Source of the DNA: a virus
Reading direction: 5' to 3' (one strand)
IMG/VR virus record: IMGVR_UViG_3300042923_000412
Location: 1 to 40,094 of that record
DNA length: 40,094 bases
Part shown: positions 22,091-29,897 of the stretch, in pieces
Position numbering within the stretch: the stretch's first letter is position 1
How the letters are laid out: every line of letters begins with the position of its first letter
Position numbers and translations under genes: made by a program
The notes under the pieces: generated by a model
Told to the model about the DNA's origin: nothing
The model's database searches: none
What the model saw: the letters and a program-made list of their open reading frames with translations, nothing else

Positions 22091-23349
22091 TGAAGGAATT
22101 AAGAATATCTGAAATTATTAATCCCTGCTTCCATGAATTTTGGAGGGAATCAAAAGAGCATCGGTATTTAAGATATGTACTTAAGGGCGGGCGTGCTAGT
22201 GCTAAGAGTACACATATAGGCTTTAGAATTGTTATGGATATTATTAGGTATCCAGTATCAGCCTTGGTGGTCAGAAAGGTTGGTAATACCTTATCAGAGT
22301 CAGTATTTGAGCAGCTGAAAGAGGCTGCTAGCATCTTGGGAGTTAGTGAGTATTTTAAATTTAATATATCTCCATTGCAGATTACTTATCTGCCAAGAGG
22401 TAATAAAATTATCTTTAGAGGGGCAGATGATCCACAGAAAATTAAGTCACTAAAGGTTGCTAAGTTTCCAGTGACCATTCTTTGGATTGAAGAGCTAGCA
22501 GAGTTTAAGACCGAGGATGAAGTAATTACGATAGAGCAGTCAGTATTAAGAGCGGAGCTCCCTGAAGGGTTGCACTACTCTTTTTTTTATAGCTATAATC
22601 CACCCAAAAGAAAGCAAAGTTGGGTTAATAAAAAGTACAACACACATAACATACCTGGTAATACATTTATTCATCATAGCACATATAAAGATAATCCGCA
22701 TATATCTAGGCAGACAATTGAAGAGGCAGAGGAGCTTGAAAAGAAGGATAACTATAAATATCGGTGGATCTTTCTTGGCGAGCCTATTGGATCCGGTGTT
22801 GTTCCGTTCAGTAATCTGGTGTTCCGTGAGATTACTGACGAAGAGATAAGAACATTTGATAACATCAGGCAGGGGAATGACTGGGGATATGCAACTGATC
22901 CTTTGGCGTTTGTTAGGCTGCACTATGATAAGACCAGGAGAAAGATATTTTACACAGATGAATTTTACGGGGTTAAGAAGTTTAACCGTGAACTTGCTGA
23001 ATGGTTGAAAAAGAAGGGTTATGACAGGACCCTTACAACTGCCGATAGTGCGGAGCCGAAGTCTGTTAGTGAAATGAAGCATGAATACGGATGTAATTTT
23101 AAGGGTGCAAAGAAAGGTCAGGGCAGCGTTGAGTATGGTGAAACATGGCTGGATGATCTTGAAGAAATTGTTATTGATCCAAAGCGAACTCCTAACATAG
23201 CCAGGGAGTTCGAAAGTATTGATTATCAGACTGATAAAGACGGAGAACCAAGAGCGAAGCTTGAGGATAAAGATAACCATACAATTGATGCTTCCAGGTA
23301 TGCGCTTGAGGATGATATGAAGCGTGGAGGTATTCAGGTACTTAAATAA
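22090..23349 (+). CDS. terL: Terminase large subunit
   Basis: 419 aa PBSX-type packaging motor. ATPase: Walker A-like GGRASAKST (about 34-42) and Walker B TILWIEELAEF (about 128-138). Nuclease (RNase H-like): GNDWGYATDPLAFV, then TTADSAEPKSVSEM, and DNHTIDASRYAL supply the acidic residues. Length is typical of the Terminase_3 family. It cuts and pumps DNA through the portal encoded next. Confidence 0.96.
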   Translation: MKELRISEIINPCFHEFWRESKEHRYLRYVLKGGRASAKSTHIGFRIVMDIIRYPVSALVVRKVGNTLSESVFEQLKEAASILGVSEYFKFNISPLQITYLPRGNKIIFRGADDPQKIKSLKVAKFPVTILWIEELAEFKTEDEVITIEQSVLRAELPEGLHYSFFYSYNPPKRKQSWVNKKYNTHNIPGNTFIHHSTYKDNPHISRQTIEEAEELEKKDNYKYRWIFLGEPIGSGVVPFSNLVFREITDEEIRTFDNIRQGNDWGYATDPLAFVRLHYDKTRRKIFYTDEFYGVKKFNRELAEWLKKKGYDRTLTTADSAEPKSVSEMKHEYGCNFKGAKKGQGSVEYGETWLDDLEEIVIDPKRTPNIAREFESIDYQTDKDGEPRAKLEDKDNHTIDASRYALEDDMKRGGIQVLK

Positions 23350-23364
23350 AGGCAGGTGAGAAAG

Positions 23365-24768
23365 TTGGAAATAGAGGCAATTAAAAAACTGATTAAGAAA
23401 TATGCTCCGCAGCACACAGAAGCTGCCATGAGAAGTGAAATCGCTGAGAGATATTATCAAAATAAAAATGATATTCTTTTTATGGAAAAATCAAAAGAAA
23501 GCGAAGAAGCAGAGAGCCCCCTTCGTAATGCGGATAACCGAATCCCGTCAAATTTCCACGGGTTATTGGTTAACCAAAAAGCTTCCTACATGTTCACTGC
23601 ACCACCGCTTTTTGATGTTGGGGAGGATTCTTCTAATAAACGAATTACGGGAGTATTAGGGGACGAATATGCCAAGATGTGTAAGGATCTATGCATCAAT
23701 GCATCAAACAGTTCTGTTGCGTGGTTACATTATTGGAAGAACGAAAAGGGTGAGTTTGAGTATGGAGTAGTTGATTCCAAGCAGGTAATTCCGATATGGA
23801 CTAAAAGCCTGAAGAAGAAACTCATAGGGATACTAAGGATTTACCCTGATATTGATGATAACGGCGATGAATACATTATTTATGAGTACTGGACTGATAA
23901 GGAGTGTGAAGCGTTTCGAAGAAAGTCTTCGGATACAGTTGATGAAGGATTAGAAGAATACACGATGTTTACGACCTTTATTGAGGACACTCAAAGCAGT
24001 GAGCTATCGAGTTTGTTTAGTCATGATTCAGAAGCAGTACCCTTCATTCCTTTCTTTAATAACAATATAAACACTGACGATCTAGTAAATATAAAGAGGC
24101 TTATAGATACATACGATAAAGTGTTCAGTGGGTTTGTTAATGATCTCGAGGATATTCAGGAGATCATTTTTATTTTATCTGGATATGGCGGTACAGATCT
24201 GAAGGAGTTTGTTCAGGATCTGAAAAAGTATAAGGCAATTAAAGTGGATGCCGATGAGGGATCCGGAGTCTCTGCCCTCACAATTAACATTCCAGTGGAA
24301 GCAAGAGAGAAGCTGCTGACAATTACCAGGAAGGCTATTTTTGAGCAAGGCCAGGGCGTTGATACACAGCCTGATAGCTACGGTGATAAATCAGGCGAAG
24401 CGCTGAAGTTTATGTATTCGGTGCTTGAATTAAAAGCCGGGCTGATGCAAACCGAGTTTGAGCTTGCACTCGGAACTTTTATAAAAGTTATCTGCAGGTA
24501 CCTAGGGGTTAAAGGAGATTCAATCACACAGACGTGGACCAGAACGGCTATTAAGAGTGATTCTGAACTTGCAGAGATCGCGCAGAAGAGTTCTGGAATT
24601 ATCTCCAGGAGAACTATCGTCAAGCATCACCCATGGGTAGAAGATCCTGAAAAGGAAATGAAGCAAATCGAAAAGGAAGAAGCTTCTACGGAGGATGATA
24701 TGCTCAACCAGAACAAAGCTGATCTCCAAGCGAAAGTAGAGCAGGTGAGCGATAATGCCGAAGAGTGA
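23365..24768 (+). CDS. Portal protein (SPP1 gp6-like)
   Basis: About 467 aa. The family signature is RYYQNKNDIL, then NADNRIPSNFHGLLVNQKASYMFTAPP, then the long YIIYEYWTDKE and NINTDDLVNIKRLIDTYDKVFSGFVNDLEDIQEIIFIL segments of Phage_prot_Gp6. I prefer the TTG at 23365, with AGGTGAG just upstream, over the GTG at 23356 that lies inside this ribosome site. It overlaps the next gene by 14 bases. It forms the dodecameric head vertex. Confidence 0.94.
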   Translation: MEIEAIKKLIKKYAPQHTEAAMRSEIAERYYQNKNDILFMEKSKESEEAESPLRNADNRIPSNFHGLLVNQKASYMFTAPPLFDVGEDSSNKRITGVLGDEYAKMCKDLCINASNSSVAWLHYWKNEKGEFEYGVVDSKQVIPIWTKSLKKKLIGILRIYPDIDDNGDEYIIYEYWTDKECEAFRRKSSDTVDEGLEEYTMFTTFIEDTQSSELSSLFSHDSEAVPFIPFFNNNINTDDLVNIKRLIDTYDKVFSGFVNDLEDIQEIIFILSGYGGTDLKEFVQDLKKYKAIKVDADEGSGVSALTINIPVEAREKLLTITRKAIFEQGQGVDTQPDSYGDKSGEALKFMYSVLELKAGLMQTEFELALGTFIKVICRYLGVKGDSITQTWTRTAIKSDSELAEIAQKSSGIISRRTIVKHHPWVEDPEKEMKQIEKEEASTEDDMLNQNKADLQAKVEQVSDNAEE

Positions 24769-26500
24769 GAAGTATTGGCAAGACCGCCAAGAAAGAAAAT
24801 ATCTGGCCGGTGAGAAGAAAGTCAATGATTATTACAAGGGTCTTAAGAAGTCCTTCGAGATGGCAAAGAGAGATATTCAGTACGTTATTAATGGTCTCAC
24901 TTTAAGATACAGCCTTGCAAACAATATGACGTATGCGGATGCCATGAGAGCGTTGAACAGGAGTGAAATAGGTGAGCTGCAGGACTTCATAGATCGGGTA
25001 AGGGCAAATATGGGTAAATATGATCTTCAGCTTGAAAACATGTCAGTAAAAGCCAGGATAACCAGATATGAAGCTATGCTAATGCAAGTTGACGCCCTGG
25101 TGCAGCAACTGTATGCGGTTGAATATCAATACAAAGGGGAAGAGCTCCTGAAGGAAGTTTACGCTGATAGTTATTATCAGACTTGGTTTAATATTGATCA
25201 ATATCACGGCTTTCACCAGGAGTTCGCACAAATAAACCCAACTACTATTGATGAGCTGATACGATATCCTTTTGATGGAGCTGATTTCTCCACTCGTCTT
25301 TGGAAGCAAAAAGGGCACATGCTACAGCAGCTTAATGAGTCCATCACTTCGATGTTGATCCAGGGACGTAATCCTCTTACGATGACAAAAGAGTTTTCTA
25401 AGAAATTTGATACGAAAGAGTTTGAGGCGTACCGGCTCCTGCACACAGAAGGTTCCTTTATCATGGAGCAGGCTTCGCAGGCTGCTTATAAAGAGGATGG
25501 AGTTGAGAAGTATCGATGGCTTGCTACACTGGATATCAAGACGTGTGATCGATGTAGGGAAAAGGATGGAAAAACCTATGATGTAGATAAGGCTGTTGTT
25601 GGAGTGAATATGCCTCCTTTACATTCACTCGATCGTTGTACAACGGTACCAGCATATGACGACGATGATCTGACCCAGGAGAAAAGAGTTGCACGAGACC
25701 CAGTTACCGGAAAGGGGTATGAAGTACCTGCTGATATGAATTATGAGCAGTGGCACAAAGAGTTCATTGAGAGTAATCCGGAAGCCATACAAGCAGAAAA
25801 GAAATGGAAGAATCGGCAGTCTGACAAGCTTCAATATGAACGTTATAAGAATATATTGGGTGAGGATTACTTGCCGAAAACATTTGATGAATTCCAGAAA
25901 TTAAAATACTCTGGTGGCATTGAATATGGCATATTGAAAGCACAGGCGAAGGGCATGAGTTATTATAATAAGGCATTAATAAATGAGCCAGGGATCACGG
26001 AGCATGTTAAGAAAGTAGCTGAATCTACTGGTATGGATATTTTAGGATTAAAATACCGTATCAAATCAAGATCCTCTTTCCTTGAGAAAATTGAAAAAAA
26101 TTATAACCCGGATGGTAATGAATATGAGATCAAGGATATTGTTCGATACACCTTAGGAACTGATCCGGATAGTTTAGTAGATAAGACGCTTCAATCTATT
26201 GATAAGTTAGGACAGGAAGGATATAATACTGTTAGGATTAAGAATACTTGGGGTGTTGGTAGTTCTTATAACGGTATAAATACATTTATTAAAGATCCTA
26301 ACGGACAGGTATTTGAGATGCAGTATCATACAAAGGAGAGTTTTGATTTAAAAAACGGTGAGCTACATGAACTATATGAACGTCAGAGAAAGATTACTGA
26401 CGATGAATCAGAGGAATACCTAGAAATTGAAGATAAAATGATTGAGCTATCGAGCAAATTGACTTTCCCTAAAAACATTGAAAGGGTGAAAAACAAGTGA
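24755..26500 (+). CDS. MuF-type minor head protein fused to a RelA/SpoT-like toxin domain
   Basis: 581 aa, about twice a plain SPP1 gp7. Residues 1-150 are helical. Residues 190-300 are the MuF domain: RLLHTEGSFIMEQASQAAY, then WLATLDIKTCDRCREKDGK (C264, C267) and PPLHSLDRC. Residues 310-425 are a linker with LQYERYKNILGEDYLPKTFDEFQKLKY, a type seen before toxin tips. Residues 426-548 read as a RelA/SpoT synthetase: Y-R435-I-K437-S...K445, E-I-K-D461-I-V-R, S-S-Y505-N-G-I-N, F-E521-M-Q-Y-H-T. Spacing agrees with RelSeq R241/K243/K251/D264/Y308/E323. Known MuF polymorphic toxins and ToxSAS enzymes make a toxic pyrophosphokinase likely. Confidence 0.82.
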   Translation: MPKSEKYWQDRQERKYLAGEKKVNDYYKGLKKSFEMAKRDIQYVINGLTLRYSLANNMTYADAMRALNRSEIGELQDFIDRVRANMGKYDLQLENMSVKARITRYEAMLMQVDALVQQLYAVEYQYKGEELLKEVYADSYYQTWFNIDQYHGFHQEFAQINPTTIDELIRYPFDGADFSTRLWKQKGHMLQQLNESITSMLIQGRNPLTMTKEFSKKFDTKEFEAYRLLHTEGSFIMEQASQAAYKEDGVEKYRWLATLDIKTCDRCREKDGKTYDVDKAVVGVNMPPLHSLDRCTTVPAYDDDDLTQEKRVARDPVTGKGYEVPADMNYEQWHKEFIESNPEAIQAEKKWKNRQSDKLQYERYKNILGEDYLPKTFDEFQKLKYSGGIEYGILKAQAKGMSYYNKALINEPGITEHVKKVAESTGMDILGLKYRIKSRSSFLEKIEKNYNPDGNEYEIKDIVRYTLGTDPDSLVDKTLQSIDKLGQEGYNTVRIKNTWGVGSSYNGINTFIKDPNGQVFEMQYHTKESFDLKNGELHELYERQRKITDDESEEYLEIEDKMIELSSKLTFPKNIERVKNK

Positions 26501-26700
26501 AATACTATGTTTTAAAAGACCGTGAGCACAGAGGTACCATTGTCCGTTCAGAAGGCGGTAAAAGTTTTAAATATGATAAAGATCGAGGTTGGGTGAGGTC
26601 CGGAATAATGTCACAGTATTTCTTCCCTGATAGTCCAGTATATGAATCCTATGAAGAAATCACAGAGGAAGATGCAAATAAGTTAATATTAGCTATGTAG
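26497..26700 (+). CDS. Small protein coupled to the MuF fusion: candidate immunity protein
   Basis: 67 aa, starting GTG inside the stop of the MuF fusion (GTGA), so it is translated with it. The sequence (MKYYVLKDREHRGTIVRSEGG, RGWVRSGIMSQYFFPDSP, then acidic YEEITEEDANKLI) is a compact strand-rich fold ending in an acidic helix. I recall similar small genes after minor head proteins of clostridial phages, but without a stated function. The tight coupling to a toxin-like tip makes an immunity role plausible. That is inference. Confidence 0.65.
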   Translation: MKYYVLKDREHRGTIVRSEGGKSFKYDKDRGWVRSGIMSQYFFPDSPVYESYEEITEEDANKLILAM

Positions 26701-26701
26701 T

Positions 26702-26734
26702 AAACCATCTATCTATAACGGTAGGTGGTTTTTC
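26702..26734 (+). terminator. Terminator after the MuF unit
   Basis: AAACCATCTA pairs with TAGGTGGTTT (one G-T), loop of about 11 bases, then TTTC. It partly isolates the portal/MuF genes from the following cargo gene and scaffold. Confidence 0.65.
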
Positions 26735-26743
26735 GACATTATA

Positions 26744-26772
26744 TTTACATTAACTACCAATATTGGTATAAT
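26744..26772 (+). promoter_or_regulatory. Independent promoter of the 114-aa cargo gene
   Basis: TTTACA, 17-base spacer and perfect TATAAT, about 25 bases before ATG 26797. It occurs in the middle of the head operon and right after a terminator, so the following gene can be made when late transcription is off. Confidence 0.7.
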
Positions 26773-26796
26773 AGTGGTAAAGGAGGATTACGTATT

Positions 26797-27141
26797 ATGG
26801 CAAATAAAATATTAGCTGGTGATTATGCTGGAAAACCAATTATGTTCACAGCAGGCAAGCTGGCAATTGGAGTTAAGTTATTTAAGAATTTGGAGTTGAA
26901 CAAGAATACGGTTGAGTCATTCGAAGTGATAACGGATGATATAAGAAAATCCGCAGCAAGTGGTATTGCTCGAGGAGCAGTTGGAGGCGTTTTGCTTGGT
27001 CCAATTGGGATGTTAGGTGGAGCATTATCAGCTAAGAACAAAGGAACTTATCAGATTGCCCTACTATTTAAGGACGGAAAAAGAAGCTTAATAGAAGTTG
27101 ACGATAAGTTTTATAAAGAATTAATTAAAGTATTGTTTTAA
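26797..27141 (+). CDS. 114-aa PH-like cargo protein with Gly-rich segment
   Basis: Start ATG after AAAGGAGG; an upstream extension would contain the promoter. Residues 1-55 and 85-114 are strand-rich (ILAGDYAGKPIMFTAGKLAIG; TYQIALLFKDGKRSLIEVDD), like a small pleckstrin-homology-type fold. It is split by a hydrophobic Gly/Ala-rich stretch (SGIARGAVGGVLLGPIGMLGG) that may insert in or lie on membrane. It has its own promoter and terminator inside the head operon. It could be a lysogen-expressed immunity factor for the neighbouring toxin-like protein or unrelated cargo. Confidence 0.7.
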   Translation: MANKILAGDYAGKPIMFTAGKLAIGVKLFKNLELNKNTVESFEVITDDIRKSAASGIARGAVGGVLLGPIGMLGGALSAKNKGTYQIALLFKDGKRSLIEVDDKFYKELIKVLF

Positions 27142-27148
27142 ATTTATT

Positions 27149-27173
27149 AGCACTTACTTAGGTAGGTGCTTTT
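27149..27173 (+). terminator. Terminator after the 114-aa cargo gene
   Basis: AGCACTTAC pairs with GTAGGTGCT around loop TTAG (9 bp with one G-T), followed by TTTATT. Confidence 0.75.
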
Positions 27174-27203
27174 ATTATGTTTATAAATAAGGAGGCATAT
27201 GAT

Positions 27204-27242
27204 TTGAAGGTTGTTCTTTGCAAATCAAGTATAAGGTCGTAG
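27204..27242 (+). other. 12-codon leader frame before the scaffold gene
   Basis: AAGGAGG at 27189-27195 is followed at good spacing by TTG and 12 codons (MKVVLCKSSIRS, stop TAG). The stop lies in a hairpin (AGGTCGT 27234 with ACGGCTT 27247), followed by TTTATTT, so the arrangement looks like a leader peptide over an attenuator. It may instead be the vestige of a small Com-like zinc protein. The rest of 27243-27360 holds only short GC-rich hairpins. Confidence 0.3.
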
Positions 27243-27360
27243 AAACACGGCTTTTTATTTATGTCCGGAATGACGTAAAACTACAGCTACTCCGCTGGAG
27301 AATAACAGCAGAATCCCAATACCCGGAGAGCGGGAATAAAAATCTATGGAGGAATGAAAT

Positions 27361-27963
27361 ATGCAATGGCTATTAGATTTAATCGCAAAACACACAAAAG
27401 ATGGGGTACTTGATACGGATGCCTTAACAAAGGAAGTTAACGCAGAGTTTCCTAAGCACGCGGTACCTAAGGCAGATTTTAACGATGTAAATTCACAGCT
27501 AAAAACTGCGAATGATACCATCACTGATCTGAAAAAGAATAATACTGACAATGAGGCTCTTCAGGGCACAATTAAGGAACATGAGAAGACCATAGCTGGC
27601 CTGAAGACAGAAGGTGAGAAGACAAGAAGGGAATACGCTCTAAAGGATAAGCTCCGTGAGCAAAGTGTTGCTGATCCTGATTATCTCATTTACAAGCATG
27701 GTGGCGTTGATAAGTTTAACTTTGATAAGGATGGTAATCCGATAGGCCTTGAGGATACCGTGAAGCCATACAAAGAATCAATTCCGCACATCTTTAAGAC
27801 CGGTAATCAGCAAACAAATTATACTCCTGCTGGAGGGAGTGGAGGCACAGGGAAAAATCCTTTTGCAAAGGACTCGTTTAACCTTACAGAGCAGGGTAAG
27901 TTACTAAGAGACAATCCGGCACAGGCTAGGGAATTAGCCGCCGCGGCCGGATACAAATTATAA
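27361..27963 (+). CDS. Capsid scaffolding protein (GP20 family)
   Basis: 200 aa. It opens MQWLLDLIAKHTKDGVLDTD, contains a long coiled coil (about 45-105, NSQLKTANDTITDLKKNN, then TIKEHEKTIAGLKTEGEK) and a C-terminal helical tail with GTGKNPFAKDSFNLTEQGKLL. This is the phage minor structural GP20/scaffold family, always just before the major capsid gene. It guides assembly of the procapsid and then leaves it. ATG after ATGGAGG. Confidence 0.9.
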   Translation: MQWLLDLIAKHTKDGVLDTDALTKEVNAEFPKHAVPKADFNDVNSQLKTANDTITDLKKNNTDNEALQGTIKEHEKTIAGLKTEGEKTRREYALKDKLREQSVADPDYLIYKHGGVDKFNFDKDGNPIGLEDTVKPYKESIPHIFKTGNQQTNYTPAGGSGGTGKNPFAKDSFNLTEQGKLLRDNPAQARELAAAAGYKL

Positions 27964-27981
27964 GAATAGGAGAATGTAATT

Positions 27982-28965
27982 ATGCCTGATATTACAAGAG
28001 TACAAGATGTTATTCAACCGGAGGTATTCACTCCATATGCGATTAACAGAACTATGGAATTATCCACTCTGATTCAGAGTGGAATTGCTGAAAACAGCAC
28101 TGAATTTAATGATTTGGCGAGCGGGCCAAACTTAACTGCCAATATGCCTTTCTGGAACGACCTAGAGGGGGATTTAGAGATTATGGATGACAATGGAGAG
28201 TCAGAGCCTGGTAGCATCGGATCTGATAAAGACGTGGCGCGAAAACTAGGTTTTGTTAAATCCTACGGTGCAAACGCCTTAGCTTCTATGTTATCTGGTG
28301 ATGACCCTATGAGGGCAATTGCCGACTTGTTTGCCGCATACTGGAACAGACAATACCAAGGGGTATTATTATCGACCATGGACGGCATCTTTGCTGCAAC
28401 AAATATGACAGATAAGATCTATGATATTACCGGCAAATCTGGAGATGCGGCACTCATTAACGGTAAAAGCTTCCTGGATGCGAACCAGCTGATGGGAGAT
28501 GCCAAAGACTTATTAACCGGTATCATGATTCATAGTGCTACAGAAACTCATCTTGCAAAAAATGATCTCCTAGAATACAGACAAGATTCACAGGGATCTG
28601 TAAGAGTGCCGTACTTTATGAATAAGCGCGTTATCGTAGACGACAGTATTGCGTTTGATACATCAACTGGTGCATCTGAAGGATACTTATTTGGTGCTGG
28701 TGCGATAGCCTGGGGTAATGGGCACCATAAAGATATTAAAGAAACTGAACTTGTAAGAAATGGTTTATCGCTAGCCGGTGAGGACATCCTTGTTAATAGA
28801 CGATTATCTATCCTACACCCTCGTGGCGTTAAATGGGTTGAGCCGGCCGATGGATTATCTAAGAAATTCCCTAGTCTTGCTGAACTTGCAACAGGAACTA
28901 ATTGGAACCGCGTATACGATCCGAAGAAAATTCGTATTGTAAAGTTTATGTTCAAGATTAATTAA
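27982..28965 (+). CDS. Major capsid protein
   Basis: 327 aa, located between scaffold and head-tail connectors. It opens PDITRVQDVIQPEVFTPYAI, then MELSTLIQSGIAE, and includes AANMPFWNDLEG-type and DDNGESEPGSIGSDKDVARK segments, VKSYGANALASMLSGDDPM, and a C-terminal LSILHPRGVKWVEPADG. This pattern is typical of the coat proteins of clostridial SPP1/PBSX-like phages. It should have an HK97-type fold and make up most of the head. ATG after AGGAG. Confidence 0.93.
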   Translation: MPDITRVQDVIQPEVFTPYAINRTMELSTLIQSGIAENSTEFNDLASGPNLTANMPFWNDLEGDLEIMDDNGESEPGSIGSDKDVARKLGFVKSYGANALASMLSGDDPMRAIADLFAAYWNRQYQGVLLSTMDGIFAATNMTDKIYDITGKSGDAALINGKSFLDANQLMGDAKDLLTGIMIHSATETHLAKNDLLEYRQDSQGSVRVPYFMNKRVIVDDSIAFDTSTGASEGYLFGAGAIAWGNGHHKDIKETELVRNGLSLAGEDILVNRRLSILHPRGVKWVEPADGLSKKFPSLAELATGTNWNRVYDPKKIRIVKFMFKIN

Positions 28966-28970
28966 GGAGG

Positions 28971-29201
28971 ATGGATATGGGATTATATGAAGAAAGAGTT
29001 AAACGGCTCCATGATCATGTGATTGCGCATGAAAAAAGCTCCGACGATACAAGTAGTGTAACCGAGCTCACCAATAAGCAGATCACGGCAATGCTTGACG
29101 AAAAAGGCATTGCATATGATAAAAAGGCAAATAAGGCAACCTTACTGGCCTTACTCGAAAATGCTTCTGGTAACCAAAATAATTTGGAAGGCGCTGATTA
29201 G
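28971..29201 (+). CDS. HeH/LEM-domain small head protein
   Basis: 76 aa. Residues 25-68 (SVTELTNKQITAMLDEKGIAYD then KKANKATLLALLENA) are a HeH/LEM-like (Rho N-terminal type) helix-extended-helix fold that follows capsid genes in many Firmicutes phages. It is probably a small nucleic-acid or capsid-associated factor. Its last codons and stop are part of the terminator at 29188. Confidence 0.8.
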   Translation: MDMGLYEERVKRLHDHVIAHEKSSDDTSSVTELTNKQITAMLDEKGIAYDKKANKATLLALLENASGNQNNLEGAD

Positions 29202-29216
29202 TCAGCGCCTTTCTTA
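29188..29216 (+). terminator. Terminator inside the head operon with stop codon in the loop
   Basis: Perfect 10-bp stem AAGGCGCTGA/TCAGCGCCTT with loop TTAG, followed by TCTT. The TAG of the loop is the stop codon of the LEM gene. It should reduce transcription beyond the capsid genes, giving more capsid than connector protein. Confidence 0.8.
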
Positions 29217-29229
29217 AGGAGATGATATC

Positions 29230-29571
29230 GTGCTAACAGAGCAGTTAATATCAAAGGTCAAAGAGAATCTTAATATCACAGGTGATGAGAAAAATCTCAC
29301 TATATCCGACGTTATCCAGGAAGTTATGGACTTCTGTTATTTAACCGAACTTCCTGATTCGCTGGAGCCGTTTATCAGGAGGAAGGTTCAGGGTGTTATT
29401 AACTATGAAGCCGAGAACGGCACAGCAACCGTATTTGACGTTAAGAGCATAAAAGAGGGCGATTCATCCATCACCTATAATATCGATGAGAAAACCTCTA
29501 AAGAAACTATTTACGGGCTATCTGACAGGGATAAAAGCACTTTAAGAAGATTTAGGAGGTTGCCTCGATGA
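29230..29571 (+). CDS. Head-tail connector (DNA packaging adaptor)
   Basis: 113 aa from a GTG start after AAGGAGATGAT. It is helical (MLTEQLISKVKENLNITGDEKN, SDVIQEVMDFCYLTELPDSL, EPFIRRKVQGVINYEAENG) with a C-terminal FRRLPR. It has the size, helix layout and position of gp6/gp15-like adaptor proteins that dock on the portal. It overlaps the next start by four bases. Confidence 0.8.
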   Translation: MLTEQLISKVKENLNITGDEKNLTISDVIQEVMDFCYLTELPDSLEPFIRRKVQGVINYEAENGTATVFDVKSIKEGDSSITYNIDEKTSKETIYGLSDRDKSTLRRFRRLPR

Positions 29572-29897
29572 GCGTATTCGAACGATTATGGAAAGAACGT
29601 ATGGATATCTACCGCCATAATGAAGTAATAGTAAACAATGTCACGAAGTCAGAAGATCAGTTAATCGAAAGCAATGTCAAGTGTCATTACAGTGCTGGAT
29701 CTTTAGCTAATACCGAAAGTGAAGTACCTAGCCTGGTAAGCTCGCATAAGCTCTTTTGCAATAACAATAAGATTATGGCAGGTGATACGGCTATCGTAAC
29801 ACAGAGAGACGGTAATAAGGTGACTTTAACGGTAGGTGAGGGGTTCCCTTACTCTGGAGGTGCGCAGCATACCGTGAAAAGAGTTGAGACAGCATGA
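29568..29897 (+). CDS. Head closure protein
   Basis: 109 aa, beta-rich (MDIYRHNEVIVNNVTKSED, NVKCHYSAGSL, IMAGDTAIVTQRDGNKVTLTVGEGFPYSG). This is the pattern of SPP1 gp16/phage head-tail stopper proteins that plug the packaged capsid. ATG overlaps the preceding stop. Confidence 0.75.
   Translation: MSVFERLWKERMDIYRHNEVIVNNVTKSEDQLIESNVKCHYSAGSLANTESEVPSLVSSHKLFCNNNKIMAGDTAIVTQRDGNKVTLTVGEGFPYSGGAQHTVKRVETA

Noticed and set aside
22546-23460. 304-codon open frame on the minus strand
   Set aside because: It lies fully opposite the large terminase gene, which has all motifs intact; the frame has no ribosome site and an odd, Cys/Phe/Ile-rich composition typical of antisense shadows.
26725-26796. 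Upstream start for the 114-aa cargo gene
   Set aside because: It would include the promoter at 26744-26772; ATG 26797 has AAAGGAGG.
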